From the NCBI GenBank assembly GCA_017519005.1, contig JAFWTG010000070.1, positions 1 to 35,506 of the forward strand: DNA of 35,506 nt, written 5' to 3'. Below are positions 1 through 7,154 of the stretch, in pieces; positions within the stretch are counted from its first letter, which is position 1; each line of letters begins with the position of its first letter. A program made the translations under genes and the position numbers. The notes under the pieces are model-generated. The model searched no databases and was not told where the DNA came from. It saw nothing but the letters and a program-made list of their open reading frames with translations. This DNA is from Oscillospiraceae bacterium. Lineage in GTDB: Bacteria > Bacillota > Clostridia > Oscillospirales > Oscillospiraceae.

Positions 1-77
1 GCCGCGATAACCGCCAGCGTGACGGCGGCGGCCTGGGGTCAGGCCGCCCTACGCAAGAACCCAACAAATCCGAATTT
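1..77 (+). repeat. BIME-like palindromic element, copy A (left end cut by window)
   Basis: Bases 1-60 match the right two thirds of the element at 22005-22128 almost exactly. The copy contains the conserved spacer (gcgataaccgccagcgtga), the right hairpin unit GGCGGCCTG...CAGGCCGCC, CCCTACGC, and then the terminal motif AACAAATCCGAATTT. The left half lies outside the window. It is intergenic and ends about 38 bp before the lpdA start codon. I see no coding sequence in it. Confidence 0.85.
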
Positions 78-114
78 ATCAGAAAGAATTATATGTTTTA
101 AAAAGGAGTACGCT

Positions 115-1488
115 ATGAATCAGTACGACTTGATCGTGATCGGCGCGGGTCCCGGCGGCTACGAGGCCGCCCTGCACGCGGCCAAGCTGGGCCTGAAGAC
201 CGCCCTGGTGGAGCGCCGGGACGTGGGCGGCACCTGCCTCAACCGGGGCTGCATCCCCACCAAGACCCTGCTGCACGCTGCTGAAATCTACCATGAAGCG
301 AAGGAGGCCGGGACCTTCGGCGTCAAGGCCGAGAACGTGGGCTTCGATCTGCCCGCGATCTTCGCCCGGAAGCAGGCCGTGGTGGAAAAGCTCCGGGGCG
401 GCGTGGAATCTCTGCTGAAATCCGCCAAGGTGGAGGTCCTGCGCGGCACCGGCACCGTCCTGGGCACTGGCCGCGTCCGGGTGACCAACGCCGAGGGTGA
501 GACCGAATATGAATGCAAGAACATCCTGGCCGCCACCGGCTCCGTCCCCGCCCGGCCACCCATTCCCGGACTGGAGCTGGCCATGAGCTCTGACGAACTG
601 CTGGACGGGGCCGAGACCCTGTACAAGAGCCTCATCATCATCGGCGGCGGCGTCATCGGCGTGGAGCTTGCCACCTTCTACGCGGACCTGGGCTGCCCCG
701 TCACCATCGTGGAGGGTCTGGACCGCCTGCTGCCCAACATGGATAAGGAGCTGGGCCAGAACCTGGCCATGCAGCTCAAGAAGCGCGGCGTCGCCATCCA
801 GACCGGCGCCATGGTCAAGGGCGTGGAAAAGTCCGCAAACGGCCTCACCGTCCACTTCGAGCAGAAGGGCAAGGCCGGCGCCGTGGAGGCCGAGGCCGTG
901 CTCTGCGCCATCGGCCGGGCTCCTTACAGCAAGGATCTCTTTGCCGAGGGCCTGGAAGTGGCCTATGACCGCCGCCGGATTCAAGTGGACGGGCATTTTG
1001 CCACCTCCATCCCCGGGGTCTATGCCATCGGCGACGTCTCCTCTCCCGTGCAGCTGGCCCACGTGGCCACCGCCCAAGGCATTGCCTGTGTGGACGAGAT
1101 CGCGGGCCGTACCCCCGGGCAGGACCTTTCTCTGGTGCCCGGCTGCGTCTACACCCGGCCCGAGATCGCCACAGTGGGTATCACCGAGGCCGAGGCCAAG
1201 GAGAAGGGCATCCCCGTCAAGACTGCCAAGGGTCTCATGTCCGCCAACGGCCGCACCGTGATCCTGGAGGGCGAGCGGGGCTTCATGAAGCTGGTGGCCA
1301 ACGCGGAGACCGGCAAGCTGATCGGCGCGGCGCTCATGTGCGAGCGGGCCACGGATATGATCTCCCAGCTCACCGCAGCCATGGCCAACGGCCTCACCGT
1401 CAAGCAGATGCTGGGCTTTATCCGGCCCCATCCCACCTTTGAGGAGGCCCTGGGCGCCGCGCTGGAGGCCCTGGCGGAAAAGCTGTAG
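115..1488 (+). CDS. lpdA: Dihydrolipoyl dehydrogenase (E3), FAD/NAD(P)H disulfide oxidoreductase
   Basis: This 457-residue flavoenzyme would reoxidise dihydrolipoyl groups of 2-oxoacid dehydrogenase or glycine-cleavage complexes, using NAD+ in the cytoplasm. The N-terminal FAD-binding motif GAGPGGYEAALHAAKLG is at about residues 10-26. The redox-active disulfide is GGTCLNRGCIPTK, with Cys41 and Cys46. A second dinucleotide fold, IIIGGGVIGVELATF, lies near residue 180, and TSIPGVYAIGDV is the second FAD motif. The C-terminal PHPTFEE carries the His-Glu active-site pair. Length is normal for the family. I chose the ATG at 115 because AAAAGGAG precedes it; the reading frame stays open upstream only through repeat copy A. 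No E1 or E2 gene is visible, so its partner complex is unknown. Confidence 0.93.
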   Translation: MNQYDLIVIGAGPGGYEAALHAAKLGLKTALVERRDVGGTCLNRGCIPTKTLLHAAEIYHEAKEAGTFGVKAENVGFDLPAIFARKQAVVEKLRGGVESLLKSAKVEVLRGTGTVLGTGRVRVTNAEGETEYECKNILAATGSVPARPPIPGLELAMSSDELLDGAETLYKSLIIIGGGVIGVELATFYADLGCPVTIVEGLDRLLPNMDKELGQNLAMQLKKRGVAIQTGAMVKGVEKSANGLTVHFEQKGKAGAVEAEAVLCAIGRAPYSKDLFAEGLEVAYDRRRIQVDGHFATSIPGVYAIGDVSSPVQLAHVATAQGIACVDEIAGRTPGQDLSLVPGCVYTRPEIATVGITEAEAKEKGIPVKTAKGLMSANGRTVILEGERGFMKLVANAETGKLIGAALMCERATDMISQLTAAMANGLTVKQMLGFIRPHPTFEEALGAALEALAEKL

Positions 1489-1505
1489 GCTCGCCGTTCC
1501 CGCCG

Positions 1506-1533
1506 CCGTAGGGGCGGTCATCGGCCGCCCTTC
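1506..1533. repeat. GTAGGGG-type palindromic core
   Basis: A short GC-rich inverted repeat, GTAGGGGCGG-tcat-CGGCCGCCC, starts about 20 bp after the lpdA stop. It has the same GTAGGGG...GCCC design as the cores of the other intergenic elements here but lacks the GGATTTGT ends. It could act as a weak transcription terminator for lpdA, although no T-run follows. The sequence after it (1545-1582) is AT-rich with GAAAATGGAAAAT-like direct repeats. Confidence 0.55.
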
Positions 1534-1584
1534 GTTCCCCCCGGCGACAATTGGAATTGAAAATGGAAAATGGAAAATTGCGGG

Positions 1585-1610
1585 ATCGTTCAAATTGCCA
1601 TTTGAACGAT
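1585..1610. repeat. Perfect 11-bp inverted repeat upstream of the SLH nuclease gene
   Basis: ATCGTTCAAAT-tgcc-ATTTGAACGAT is a perfect palindrome with a 4-nt loop, 44 bp before the start codon of the following gene. It could be an operator or an RNA hairpin in the leader. No T-run follows on the + strand, so a terminator is unlikely. I did not find a convincing -35/-10 pair around it. Confidence 0.6.
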
Positions 1611-1654
1611 GAAATTGAACCCGAAACAGAGAGCAGAGACAGGAGGAAAACGTC

Positions 1655-3697
1655 ATGAAACGTGTGCTGATCGCGGTTCTGCTGGCTGCTGCTCTGCTGG
1701 CGGGCGGTGTTTCCAACCCCGGCACGCGGCACGAGCCCGCCCTGTCCCTTTCCGACCAGGCAAAGGCCTACTATTCCGGCGATTATACGCCGGAAGCCCT
1801 GGCCGCCCTTCCCGGCAGCGGCGGCGATGAGCCTGCCGTGTGGGGCAGCCCTCTCCGTGCCGCCCTCCACAGCCTGATGAACGCTAGCCGGACCGGCCTG
1901 CTGTCCTATGCCGAAACCCTGACCGCCTTTCCCGATACCGACCGCAGCGGGGGCTCCGAGGAGCCCCTGCGCTTTTATTGCGACGATTTCGGCGCAAGCT
2001 ATAACCGGGAGCAGGTCTGGGCGGATCTGCACGGGGCGTTTTATCACGACGGCGCGGGCGGGGACCTCCATCATCTGCGGCCCGCGGACCCGGAGGCCAA
2101 CTTCGTTCGCGGGACCCAGTGCTTCGGGAACGTGCAGGACCGCTTCAGCGGGGCGCAGCGCTGGCCGGCGGAAGGCGAGCCCGTGTTCCGGTACGTTTCG
2201 GACTGGAACGGCGGGCAGGGCCTTGTGGAGCCCCGGGACGGGATCAAGGGCGACGTGGCCCGGATTCTGCTCTACGTCTACCTGACCTGGGGGCAGGAGG
2301 ACGGCGGCAACCGCAATCTGTGGACGGACCTGCCGCCCTGCGGCGCGGGGCTGACGGAGAGCGACGGCAAGCGGGTGATGGAGGACCTGGACACCCTGCT
2401 GGAATGGATGACCCTGGACCCGGTGGATACCTGGGAGCTGGGGCGCAACGACGCGGTCCAGAGCCTCCAGGGCAGCCGCAACGTCTTCATCGACTACCCG
2501 GAGCTGGCCTTCTGCCTCTTCGACCGGGCAATTCCCGATATGCCCACCCCATCCGGCTGGGCGCACGCTGCGCACTGCGTGCTCACGGCAGAGGCGATCC
2601 CCGAAACGGGCGGGAGCCTCAGCGTGACGGACGGGCCGCTGGGCACGAGGATCGTCAGCGCCGCGCCGCTTCCCGGCTGGAGCCCGACGGCCTGGACCCT
2701 GACGCCGGAGGGAGCTGCGACGGTGGAACAGAACGGGAAGGTCTTTACGGTCTCCGCTCTGCGGGAGGACTGCGCGCTGACCGTCCGCTTCGAGCTGACG
2801 AATCCCTGCGTGCACGGCCACAGCTGGGACGCGGGCGTTGTGACCATCCAGCCCGGCTGCACGGAGCCCGGGACCAGAACCTATACCTGCACCGTCTGCG
2901 GCGCGACGCGGCGGGAGTCCGTCCCGGCCCTGGGCCACGACTGGCACCGGACCGAGGTTCCCCCCAGCTGCGTCCGACCCGGCTATACGGTGGACGCCTG
3001 CTGGCGCTGCAGTCTGGAGATCGAGACGCCCGGCGATCCGCCTCTTGGCCACGCCTGGGACGAGGGGACCGTGATCCGTCCGCCCACCAAGACTGAACCT
3101 GGAGAGCTGCGCTTCCGCTGCACCCGCTGCGGCGCGTCCAGAACGGAGGAGCTTCCCTTTCGCTTCGCGGACGTGAACGACGAGGGGCTTTGGTATTTCA
3201 ACGCGGTCTATTGGGCGCTGCACCATGAACCCTCCGTCACCAGCGGCACCGACGAGATCCACTTTTCTCCGGATATGGAGTGTACGCGCAGCCAGATTAT
3301 GACCTTCCTCTGGCGGGCCAACGGCAGCCCTGCGGCGGGTTCCTCCGCCATGGCTTTTACGGACGTACCGGAGGACGCCTGGTATCGCGATCCGGTGCTC
3401 TGGGCGGTGGAGCGGGGCATTACCGCCGGAACCTCGGAGCACTGCTTCTCCCCGGACGCGGCCTGCACCCGGGCGGAAATTGTGACCTTCCTCTGGGCGG
3501 CGGCAGGCCGTCCGGAGCCGGCGGGAACGGTCCCGCCCTTCGAGGATATTCCCGAGAACGCCTGGTACCGCAGGGCCGCCCTCTGGGCCGCCGAGCGGGG
3601 AATCACCGCAGGAACCGCCCCCGGAGTCTTCTCGCCGGGCCTGATCTGCACCCGCGCCCAGGCGGTCACCATGCTCTATAAGCTCTACGGACCCTGA
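1655..3697 (+). CDS. Secreted SLH-anchored endonuclease-I-like protein (variant active site)
   Basis: 680 residues. A signal peptide (MKRVLIAVLLAAALLAGG) implies export. Residues about 60-300 resemble the endonuclease I (EndA/NucM) family: NREQVW at 117-122, DLHHLRP at 137-143, a metal-ligand-type Asn149 in EANFVRG, GDVARILLYVYLTWG, and then LLEWMTLDPVDTWE, RND and GSRNVFIDYPELA. In family members the first motif is normally NREHVWP; here His is replaced by Gln120 and Pro by Ala123, while Glu119 is kept. About 385-500 holds three CxxC...LGHxW-type surface repeats, and 505-680 three SLH modules (FADVNDEGLWY, FTDVPEDAWYRD, FEDIPENAWYRR) that should bind cell-wall polymers. The start is set by AGGAGG. 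It probably was, or is, a cell-surface DNA/RNA nuclease; the His change makes activity uncertain. Confidence 0.85.
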   Translation: MKRVLIAVLLAAALLAGGVSNPGTRHEPALSLSDQAKAYYSGDYTPEALAALPGSGGDEPAVWGSPLRAALHSLMNASRTGLLSYAETLTAFPDTDRSGGSEEPLRFYCDDFGASYNREQVWADLHGAFYHDGAGGDLHHLRPADPEANFVRGTQCFGNVQDRFSGAQRWPAEGEPVFRYVSDWNGGQGLVEPRDGIKGDVARILLYVYLTWGQEDGGNRNLWTDLPPCGAGLTESDGKRVMEDLDTLLEWMTLDPVDTWELGRNDAVQSLQGSRNVFIDYPELAFCLFDRAIPDMPTPSGWAHAAHCVLTAEAIPETGGSLSVTDGPLGTRIVSAAPLPGWSPTAWTLTPEGAATVEQNGKVFTVSALREDCALTVRFELTNPCVHGHSWDAGVVTIQPGCTEPGTRTYTCTVCGATRRESVPALGHDWHRTEVPPSCVRPGYTVDACWRCSLEIETPGDPPLGHAWDEGTVIRPPTKTEPGELRFRCTRCGASRTEELPFRFADVNDEGLWYFNAVYWALHHEPSVTSGTDEIHFSPDMECTRSQIMTFLWRANGSPAAGSSAMAFTDVPEDAWYRDPVLWAVERGITAGTSEHCFSPDAACTRAEIVTFLWAAAGRPEPAGTVPPFEDIPENAWYRRAALWAAERGITAGTAPGVFSPGLICTRAQAVTMLYKLYGP

Positions 3698-3741
3698 CAC
3701 AGAACGCCGTCCCGCATTTGGCGCGGGACGGCGTTCTGTGT
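3697..3741. terminator. Bidirectional hairpin between convergent genes
   Basis: A 19-bp perfect stem (ACACAGAACGCCGTCCCGC and its complement) with a 7-nt loop lies between the stop of the SLH nuclease and the stop of the leucine-rich-repeat gene on the other strand. Neither strand has a long T-run, but position and stem strength fit a shared terminator. Confidence 0.75.
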
Positions 3742-3751
3742 TCGATCACGT

Positions 3752-4249
3752 TCAGGTATTCAGTTCCTTGGACTCAAAGGCCTGGGGGTGCATCTTCACC
3801 TGAGGCCCGCAGATCACCTGGTCCAGCTCGTCGCAGCCGCCGAAGGCCCAGGCGTGGATGGTCCGCATCCCGGCGCCGCAGACCACGCGCTTCAGGTTCT
3901 TGCAGTCCTTGAAGCAGAAGGGGGGAATGGAGCGGACGTCCTTGGGCAGCTCCAGGCTCTCCAGCCCGCAGCGGACGAAGGTGTAGCCCCAGAGCCGGGC
4001 CAGCGAAGCGGGCAGCTTCAGTTCCCGCAGATTTTCACAGCCGTCGAAGACGAACTCGCCCAGATCCGTCACGCAGTCCGGCAGCCGGAGCTCGGTGAGC
4101 TCTGGGTGGCCCTTGAAGACGCTGTCGCCGATCACCGTCACCGGCACCCCGTCCACCGCCGCGGGGACCTCCACCGCGGCCTCGTCGCCCATGTAGCCCG
4201 AGACGCAGAAGGTCCCGTCGTCGATCTGCTTGTATTCAAATTCCAGCAT
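3752..4249 (-). CDS. Small BspA-type leucine-rich-repeat protein
   Basis: 165 residues with four or five BspA/LRR_5-like repeats from about residue 35 on, such as LTELRLPDCVTDLGEFVFDG, LRELKLPASLARLWGYTFVR and SLELPKDVRSIPPFCFKDC. There is no signal peptide or membrane segment, so it is predicted to be cytoplasmic and would offer a curved protein-binding surface. The start codon is supported by AAGGAGG seven bases upstream. It has its own promoter (4295-4323) and ends at a shared hairpin, so it is probably monocistronic. Partner and role cannot be read from the sequence. Confidence 0.85.
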   Translation of the reverse strand: MLEFEYKQIDDGTFCVSGYMGDEAAVEVPAAVDGVPVTVIGDSVFKGHPELTELRLPDCVTDLGEFVFDGCENLRELKLPASLARLWGYTFVRCGLESLELPKDVRSIPPFCFKDCKNLKRVVCGAGMRTIHAWAFGGCDELDQVICGPQVKMHPQAFESKELNT

Positions 4250-4294
4250 GCTTTGCCTCCTTGGTGTTCGCGCAGCTTGCGCTTTTCTCTCCGT

Positions 4295-4323
4295 ATTATA
4301 CGACGCGGGCGAAAAAAAGTAAA
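4295..4323 (-). promoter_or_regulatory. Sigma-A promoter of the LRR gene
   Basis: On the minus strand, TTTACT - 17 bp - TATAAT, with the -10 box at 4295-4300 and the -35 box at 4318-4323. The -35 lies next to the T-run of the upstream peptide gene's terminator. A leader of about 40 nt would precede the LRR gene. Confidence 0.75.
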
Positions 4324-4324
4324 G

Positions 4325-4366
4325 AAAAAAACGGCCTTGCGGAGCGCATTGCTCACGCGGTCGTTT
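4325..4366 (-). terminator. Rho-independent terminator of the 37-residue peptide gene
   Basis: On the minus strand an imperfect GC-rich stem (CGACCGCGTGAGC with GCTCCGCAAGGCCG) is followed by seven T residues (4325-4331) and then CTTT. It lies about 27 bp after the peptide stop codon. Internal mismatches make the stem moderate; the T-run supports the call. Confidence 0.65.
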
Positions 4367-4392
4367 TTCGTCGGATGATCGTCTTTTTGCGA

Positions 4393-4506
4393 TTACCGCA
4401 GAACCTTCAGAGTGGAGTCCAGATTGGAAACGGTGTTGTTGGAGGACAGACCCAGCACGGAGGGCAGAGACAGAACCTGATCGCGAACGATGACAAAAAT
4501 GCTCAT
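4393..4506 (-). CDS. 37-residue peptide of unknown function
   Basis: A short ORF starting MSIFVIVRDQVLSLPSV and ending LDSTLKVLR. I do not recognise it. The N-terminal half is hydrophobic and the C-terminal half is Asn/Ser/Thr-rich; there is no clear membrane helix and no Cys. It is treated as real because all expression signals are present: a near-consensus promoter at 4555-4583, AAAGGAG upstream of the ATG, and a hairpin with a T-run after the stop. The frame is open upstream to 4686, but the ATG at 4506 is the one with a ribosome site and lies inside the transcript predicted from the promoter. It may be a secreted signal, a small regulator or a toxin; nothing in the sequence decides this. 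Confidence 0.6.
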   Translation of the reverse strand: MSIFVIVRDQVLSLPSVLGLSSNNTVSNLDSTLKVLR

Positions 4507-4554
4507 GACGTTTCTCCTTTCAATTGGTTGAAGTTGTTTTCTCAATGTGGCCAT

Positions 4555-4583
4555 ATCATAGCACTTCTCTGAATAAAAGTCAA
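4555..4583 (-). promoter_or_regulatory. Near-consensus sigma-A promoter of the peptide gene
   Basis: On the minus strand, TTGACT - 17 bp - TATGAT (-10 at 4555-4560, -35 at 4578-4583). The predicted transcript starts near 4548, giving a leader of about 42 nt that contains AAAGGAG before the ATG at 4506. Confidence 0.8.
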
Positions 4584-4694
4584 GAATATACCGAATATAA
4601 AGTTCTATGAACTTCGCACAAACGAAGCTTTCGAAATTGTGCAACCTGTCCAACATATAGCTTTTTCCTGCCGAATTGGCCGCCAAATCAGCCC

Positions 4695-4723
4695 TTGCGG
4701 CGGGAGCCGGTGCGGTGTATAAT
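4695..4723 (+). promoter_or_regulatory. Probable sigma-A promoter of the GNAT operon
   Basis: TTGCGG - 17 bp - TATAAT, with the -10 box at 4718-4723, about 50 bp before the first acetyltransferase start. The -35 box is a weak match. The 110 bp between this and the divergent peptide promoter is AT-rich with no other feature that I can support. Confidence 0.65.
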
Positions 4724-4772
4724 AAAGAAAAACCGCCCGAAGAAGGCGGTGCTGAACGAAGGGAGACGCGCC

Positions 4773-5351
4773 ATGAAGCTGCTGCGCTTTGAGCGTTTTG
4801 ACGACCTGGACTTTCCCAGACTCGCGAAGATCTACCGGGAGGGCTTTCTCGCCACGATCCCGTATTTCTCTCCCGGGGAGACGGACCCGGAGCGGGGACT
4901 GCGTATAGTGGAGGAAAAGTTCCTGGAATACTACCGGACGGACTTCTTTGCCGTCCCGGGGCGGCGCTGCTACGTGCTGGAGGACGCGGGCCGCTGGGTC
5001 AGCACGATCCGGCTCTTTCCCGTTCCGGGACAGCCCGGCGTCTGGCACGCCGAGGCCCTTGAAACAGCGCCGGATTGCCGCAGAAGGGGCTATGCCCGGA
5101 GCCTGTTTTCCCTTCTCTTCCGGGAGCTGGAGGCTGAGGGGCCCTTTACGCTGACGGACACGGTGAAGCAGACCAACGCCGCATCACTGGCCCTCCACGC
5201 AGCCTGCGGCTTCGAGTGCTTTCAGGACCCTGCCGTCAGTGTCCTGACCGGAAAGACCCTTCCCGGGAAATACGGGATGCGATATCACGCCGCCGCGGGA
5301 CCGGATCCGTCAAGGACGATTCCGGGAAAAGAGGGAGGCGAAACGGAATGA
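4773..5351 (+). CDS. GNAT-family N-acetyltransferase (duplicate 1)
   Basis: 192 residues, a single GNAT fold expected to transfer an acetyl group from acetyl-CoA to an unknown amine. The acetyl-CoA loop is RRRGYARS at 103-110, followed by the NAASLALHAACGFE segment typical of motif B. The first 15 residues, MKLLRFERFDDLDFP, are identical to the next gene, and the two proteins align along the first domain, so this is a tandem duplication. The ATG at 4773 is chosen for its GAAGGGAG ribosome site and because it matches the paralogue start. The stop overlaps the next start as ATGA, so translation is probably coupled. Confidence 0.85.
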   Translation: MKLLRFERFDDLDFPRLAKIYREGFLATIPYFSPGETDPERGLRIVEEKFLEYYRTDFFAVPGRRCYVLEDAGRWVSTIRLFPVPGQPGVWHAEALETAPDCRRRGYARSLFSLLFRELEAEGPFTLTDTVKQTNAASLALHAACGFECFQDPAVSVLTGKTLPGKYGMRYHAAAGPDPSRTIPGKEGGETE

Positions 5352-6391
5352 AGCTGCTGCGCTTTGAGCGTTTTGACGACCTGGACTTCCCGAAGCTTAT
5401 GGAGCTCTACCGGGAGAGCAACCTGGAGAATATCCCGTACTTCTTCCCGGAGGAGACCGACCGGCAGCGGGGACTGCGGGCCGTGGAGGCGGGCTTCCGG
5501 GACTATCTGGAGCACGGCTTTTTCGAGGAACCCGGCAATCGCTATTACGTGCTTTCCGACGGGGAGCGCTGGGCATCGGCCATCCGGCTTTCTCCCATTC
5601 CGGAGCGGGAGCGGGCCTGGTACGCCGAGGCCCTGGAGACCGCCCCGACGCTGCGGCGGCAGGGCTATGGGCGGAAGCTGATGGAGCTGCTCTGCTTCAG
5701 CCTGGCGCAGGGAGGGCCCTTCGAGCTGACGGACAGCGTGGGTAAACGCAATACCGCCTCCCTGGCCTTCCACGAGAGCCTGGGCTTTACCGTCTGGCAG
5801 GACCCGTCCCGCAGCCCGCTGGACGGAGAGATCAACCAGCGATCCCTGGGTCTTGGGTACCGATTCAAGGGCTGGGAGGCTCAGACCGTCGACCCGGCCC
5901 TGCTTTCCAAGCGATACAAGGTCCGCCGTCTGACGGAGGAAGATATTCCGGCCCTGCTGGCCCTCTGCGCGGACAATCCGCTTTACTACCGCTATTGCCC
6001 GCCCGCCCCCTCAGCGGAGAGCCTGCTGGCGGATCTGGCGGCTCTTCCGCCGCGCCGGACCCTCAACGACAAGTATTACCTGGGCTTTTTCGAGGGCGGG
6101 CGGCTGGCCGCGGTGTTGGATATGATCCCGGGCTTCCCCAAGCCGGAGATCGTCTTCTGGGGCTTCTTCATGCTCCGCAGAGATCTCCAGGGGCAGGGGA
6201 GGGGCAGCGCCCTGGTCTCCGGGCTCTGCAGCGCGCTGGCGGCTCTGGGCTTCCGCGCCGTCCGCCTGGGCTGGGTGCGCGGCAATCCCCAGGCGGAGCA
6301 CTTTTGGAAGAAGAACGGCTTCCGGGAGACCGGCGTCAGCTATGAAACCGGAAATTATACCGTGGTCGTCGCGCAGCGGGAGTTGGCATAA
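5348..6391 (+). CDS. Two-domain GNAT acetyltransferase (duplicate 2 fused to a second GNAT domain)
   Basis: 347 residues. Residues 1-175 are the paralogue of the preceding gene, with RRQGYGRK at 103-110 as the acetyl-CoA loop and NTASLAFHESLGF after it. Residues about 190-347 form a second GNAT domain, starting VRRLTEEDIPALLALC, with a loop LQGQGRGSAL near 280 and AEHFWKKNGFRETG near the end. Twin-GNAT proteins occur in Firmicutes, but I cannot name the substrate. The start overlaps the previous stop by 4 bp. The next gene follows after 21 bp, so the three genes likely form one operon. Confidence 0.85.
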   Translation: MKLLRFERFDDLDFPKLMELYRESNLENIPYFFPEETDRQRGLRAVEAGFRDYLEHGFFEEPGNRYYVLSDGERWASAIRLSPIPERERAWYAEALETAPTLRRQGYGRKLMELLCFSLAQGGPFELTDSVGKRNTASLAFHESLGFTVWQDPSRSPLDGEINQRSLGLGYRFKGWEAQTVDPALLSKRYKVRRLTEEDIPALLALCADNPLYYRYCPPAPSAESLLADLAALPPRRTLNDKYYLGFFEGGRLAAVLDMIPGFPKPEIVFWGFFMLRRDLQGQGRGSALVSGLCSALAALGFRAVRLGWVRGNPQAEHFWKKNGFRETGVSYETGNYTVVVAQRELA

Positions 6392-6412
6392 CATAGAAAC
6401 GAGGAAAAAGAA

Positions 6413-6931
6413 ATGCCGGAAATCAGAAAGCTGCGTCCGACGGACAGAGCGGACGCCAGACTGCCCAACGATCCCTTTACGCTTTGGGCCCGGGTGGTCC
6501 CTGCCCTGGAGCAGGGCGTATGGTCCTATACCCTGGAGCGCTTCGCCCAGCCGCTGGAGGACCGTTTTCCGGACGAGCCCTACGACCCGGCGGAAGCCGG
6601 CGCGACGTTTCTCGGGGCTTATGAGGACGGAGCCTGCGTGGGTCTTGCAGTGCTGCGGCGGGACCTGTTTCGCTATCTGCTGCTGGACGACCTGAAGGTC
6701 TGCGCCGCCTGGCGGGGCCGGGGGATCGGCGGCGCGCTGATCGAGGCCTGCATGACAGAGGCCCGGGCCCTGGGCTTGACCGGCGTTCGCGTCGTGGCCC
6801 AGGACAACAACGCCTCCGCCTGCCTCTTCTACCTGGCCCACGGCTTTGCCATCGGCAGCTTCGACAACCGGAGCTACGGCGGCACGAAGCAGGCGGACAA
6901 GGCGGATATCTATTTCTATCGGGATCTGTAA
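6413..6931 (+). CDS. GNAT acetyltransferase resembling streptothricin acetyltransferase (Sat/SatA)
   Basis: 172 residues. The layout follows the Sat/SatA family: a start region with LPNDPFTLWARVVPALEQG and WSY, then LLLDDLKVCAAWRGRGIGGA (acetyl-CoA loop at 101-108), VVAQDNNASACLFYLAHGF, and an ending IGSFDNRSYGG...DIYFYRDL. Members acetylate streptothricin-type antibiotics or act as general lysine/amine acetyltransferases, so resistance is possible but not shown. GAGGAAAAAG precedes the ATG. Its stop codon is the last base pair before a large inverted-repeat element. The name is by family resemblance seen by eye, not by a search. Confidence 0.75.
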   Translation: MPEIRKLRPTDRADARLPNDPFTLWARVVPALEQGVWSYTLERFAQPLEDRFPDEPYDPAEAGATFLGAYEDGACVGLAVLRRDLFRYLLLDDLKVCAAWRGRGIGGALIEACMTEARALGLTGVRVVAQDNNASACLFYLAHGFAIGSFDNRSYGGTKQADKADIYFYRDL

Positions 6932-7088
6932 TACTGAACTCCCATAAAAAGATTGAAAAATGTTCCGAGTGGGAATTGCGCCAGACAAGGCAGAGGACGC
7001 AGATGGGCTGGCGCCCATCAAGGACGACAACGCAGTATGGCACAATTCCCGCCGGAACAGATTAAAGGTTTTTATGGGAGTTCAGTAT
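6931..7088. repeat. 158-bp near-perfect inverted-repeat element (MITE-like)
   Basis: The terminal repeats ATACTGAACTCCCATAAAAA (6931-6950) and its exact complement (7069-7088) enclose a second imperfect pair, TGTTCCG...GGGAATTGCGCCA (6961-6982) with TGGCACAATTCCCGCCGGAACA. The centre, about 54 bp, contains TGGGCTGGCGCCCA. There is no coding sequence. A TA dinucleotide flanks each side of CTGAACTCCC...CAG, which would fit a TA target duplication, but this is weak evidence. It starts on the last base of the acetyltransferase stop codon and lies between convergent genes, where it may also end transcription. Confidence 0.85.
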
Positions 7089-7104
7089 AAAACATAAACT
7101 GGAA

Positions 7105-7149
7105 CGGCAGAGACCGGGAACGTTCTCAGAACGCTCCCGGTCTCTGCCG
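7105..7149 (-). terminator. Terminator of the SLH-carboxypeptidase gene
   Basis: CGGCAGAGACCGGGA (7105-7119) pairs perfectly with 7135-7149, and after one mismatch CGTTCT/AGAACG extends the stem. It lies 5 bp after the stop at 7155. On the minus strand TTCCAGTTTATGTTTT follows, a loose T-rich tail. Confidence 0.8.
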
Positions 7150-7154
7150 CTTCA

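Noticed and set aside
19-114. N-terminal extension of lpdA by 32 residues
   Set aside because: It is translated from repeat copy A; the ATG at 115 has AAAAGGAG upstream and fits the family start.
1418-3700. 760-codon minus-strand frame opposite the SLH nuclease gene
   Set aside because: The + strand product has a signal peptide, nuclease motifs and SLH modules; the antisense product has no recognisable domain and no ribosome site.
4393-4686. 97-codon version of the peptide gene
   Set aside because: Its start lies upstream of the predicted transcription start near 4548 and has no ribosome site; the 37-codon form has both signals.
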